Origin: Stutzerimonas stutzeri
GTDB lineage: Bacteria > Pseudomonadota > Gammaproteobacteria > Pseudomonadales > Pseudomonadaceae
Direction of reading: 5' to 3'
Length of the DNA stretch: 64,000 nt
Assembly (NCBI GenBank): GCA_002339675.1
Contig: DDKB01000008.1
Span: forward strand, 124,001 to 188,000
Of the stretch, positions 62,740 to 64,000 are shown in pieces (the stretch's first letter is position 1; every line of letters begins with the position of its first letter). The notes beneath the pieces are model-generated. The model saw only the letters and a program-made list of their open reading frames with translations, was not told the origin of the DNA and did no database searches. The translations under genes and the position numbers were made by a program.

Positions 62740-63378
62740 ATGCCGATGCCTGCCGACGTGCGAATGCTGGACAGCGGGTACGCCCGTGAAGCCCGCTCGC
62801 TGTTGTACAACGCCTATCGCCACGAACCGACCTTTGCCTACCTGTTCGAATCCGACCGGCCCGGCTACGACCAGCGCGTGCGCGCAACCGTGCGTGAACT
62901 GGTCAACCAGCACCTGCTGCAGGACCAGCCGTCGCTCGGGCTGTTGGTCGAGGACCGCCTGATCGCCGTGGCACTGATCGCGCCACCGCAGCGGCGCCTC
63001 GACGTCACCGAAAGTTGGGTGTGGCGGATGCGCATGCTTCTGACTGCCGGGTTTCGATGCACCCGCCGCTACCTCGACTACCACGCCGCGGTGCTTGGCT
63101 GCCTGCCGCCTGGGGCCTTTCATGTGTTGCCGCTGATGGCCGTCCATCCGCAGTTCCAGGGCCAGCATTACGGTGAGCAGTTGCTCGAGGCCTTGCACAA
63201 CTGGTGCGCCGCGGATCCGGCCTCGCATGGGCTGGTCATCGACACCGGCAACCCACGCTACCTGCATTTCTACGAGCGTCAGGGCTATGAGGAGGTTGGG
63301 CAGGTGGCCATCGGGCCAGTGGTCGAGCACGTGTTTTTTCACCCGGCGCCACGGCAGGTCATGGCAAGCGGCAGCTAG
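62740..63378 (+). CDS. GNAT-family N-acetyltransferase
   Basis: 212 residues. GNAT fold with the acetyl-CoA region HVLPLMAVHPQFQGQHYGEQLLEALHNWCA (QxxGxG/A variant QFQGQHYG), and VIDTGNPRYLHFYERQGYEEVGQVAIG in motif B. The N-terminus includes RSLLYNAYRHEPTFAYLFE. It sits between xthA and tamA, as in P. aeruginosa. Substrate unknown. Confidence 0.87.
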   Translation: MPMPADVRMLDSGYAREARSLLYNAYRHEPTFAYLFESDRPGYDQRVRATVRELVNQHLLQDQPSLGLLVEDRLIAVALIAPPQRRLDVTESWVWRMRMLLTAGFRCTRRYLDYHAAVLGCLPPGAFHVLPLMAVHPQFQGQHYGEQLLEALHNWCAADPASHGLVIDTGNPRYLHFYERQGYEEVGQVAIGPVVEHVFFHPAPRQVMASGS

Positions 63379-63521
63379 CACGAATTTTGTTGGCGGTCGG
63401 CAGTCTTAAGCAGGGATACCCGAAGAAGTACACCAATGCCTTGCCTCAAGCTGTATGCACTGCACCGCGGCGGCCGATGCCGAGCGGGACGGCGGTGACT
63501 GACATGTTAGGATCGCCGCCC

Positions 63522-64000
63522 ATGCGATCCCTGTTCCTGCGCCGGGTACTCCCGGCCGGTCTGCTGCTGTGCCTCGGCTGTCCGGTCACCGCGGCTCAGC
63601 TCGACGTGAAGGTCGAGCCGGGCAACCGCGCGCTGCGCGAGAACGTGCAGAACTATGTAGGGGACCTGGGCGACCGAAACGAGCAGGAACTGCTGCGCTA
63701 CAGCCGGGTGGTACGGCAACAGGCGGAGAAGGCTGCACAGGCGCTCGGCTATTACCACGCCGACATCGAGACGCAGGTCAGTGGCGGCGACAATCCGACC
63801 CTGTCGCTGCGCATCGAACCCGGCGAGCCCGTGCGCCTGGATATGATTGTGCTGCGAGTCGACGGGCCGGCCGCCACGCAACCGAACTTCAGTGTGCCGC
63901 GTAATCGGTTGAAGCGCGACGATGTGCTCAACCACGGCGAATACGAGGCCGTGAAGCAGCGCATTCTCAACCAGGCCTCCCGCTACGGTTACTTCGACGG
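63522..64000 (+). CDS. tamA: Outer-membrane translocation assembly protein TamA (3' end outside window)
   Basis: 159 codons visible. A signal peptide (MRSLFLRRVLPAGLLLCLGCPVTAA) then the first POTRA domains: LDVKVEPGNRALRENVQNYVGDLGDRNEQELLRYSRVVRQQAEKAAQALGYYHADIETQVSGGDNPTLSLRIEPGEPVRL and NRLKRDDVLNHGEYEAVKQRILNQASRYGYFDG. This matches TamA, the BamA-family partner of TamB that moves lipids or autotransporters across the envelope. The barrel domain lies beyond the window. Confidence 0.9.
   Translation, partial: MRSLFLRRVLPAGLLLCLGCPVTAAQLDVKVEPGNRALRENVQNYVGDLGDRNEQELLRYSRVVRQQAEKAAQALGYYHADIETQVSGGDNPTLSLRIEPGEPVRLDMIVLRVDGPAATQPNFSVPRNRLKRDDVLNHGEYEAVKQRILNQASRYGYFD

Overview
The window is GC-rich, gene-dense chromosomal DNA from a Pseudomonas-type gammaproteobacterium, probably Pseudomonas sensu lato or Stutzerimonas. 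The evidence is gene content: homogentisate genes with an IclR regulator, a pseudomonad mtl polyol operon, a LacI-type GntR with a gluconate module, PhoX, a 788-residue LigA, and an xthA / GNAT / tamA order. No rRNA, tRNA, CRISPR, insertion sequence or phage gene was seen. Both ends cut a gene.

Layout. 1-6350: a truncated MDR oxidoreductase, two small secreted proteins, a GT2-RmlD fusion followed by a SAF-domain dehydrogenase, and two small proteins. 6351-8041: a long leader with a palindromic operator, then hpd. 8162-13600 (minus): a VTT-membrane/flavoprotein-disulfide reductase fusion, arsS, an L-2-haloacid dehalogenase, a GFA protein and a LysR regulator. 13696-18040: a tight SDR-SDR-aminotransferase-glutamine synthetase operon divergent from that LysR. 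18100-20694: an alpha/beta hydrolase and an acyl-CoA synthetase. 20891-22913: a small Pro-rich protein, a (GCCCA)8 repeat running into a terminator, and a diguanylate cyclase. 22935-26486: hmgR divergent from hmgA-fahA. 26710-31549 (minus): MBOAT, FkbH-like, ACP and SGNH genes. 32101-39545: chemoreceptor, ligA, queD, Na+/H+ antiporter and AI-2E transporter. 39572-43133: phoX, zapE, ppiC. 43321-48013: gluconokinase-DctQ fusion, dctM, dctP, gntR. 48044-50334: LysR and acyl-CoA dehydrogenase. 50510-60143 (minus): mtlZ, mtlR, mtlEFGKDY. 60250-64000: PstS-OmpA fusion, xthA, GNAT, partial tamA.

How the genes work together. hpd, hmgA and fahA are three consecutive steps of tyrosine degradation. They sit about 17 kb apart, but closely related inverted repeats mark both promoters, which suggests shared control by HmgR. 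The mtl block is a complete ABC import and catabolic route for mannitol, sorbitol and arabitol. The TRAP genes probably import gluconate, and the small permease subunit is fused to the kinase that would phosphorylate it.

Most notable observations. (1) The gluconokinase-DctQ fusion, whose linker codons are a near-perfect palindrome of the same TAGCGCTA type as the promoter operator; this looks like a former intergenic operator now read as protein. (2) The MBOAT/FkbH/ACP/SGNH operon, which predicts an ACP-borne glyceryl-type donor for O-acylation of an extracytoplasmic product. (3) The GT2-RmlD fusion, whose reductase half has Arg in place of the YxxxK lysine. (4) The VTT-flavoprotein fusion next to arsS and a dehalogenase with all catalytic residues. 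(5) The unassigned SDR-SDR-aminotransferase-glutamine synthetase pathway.
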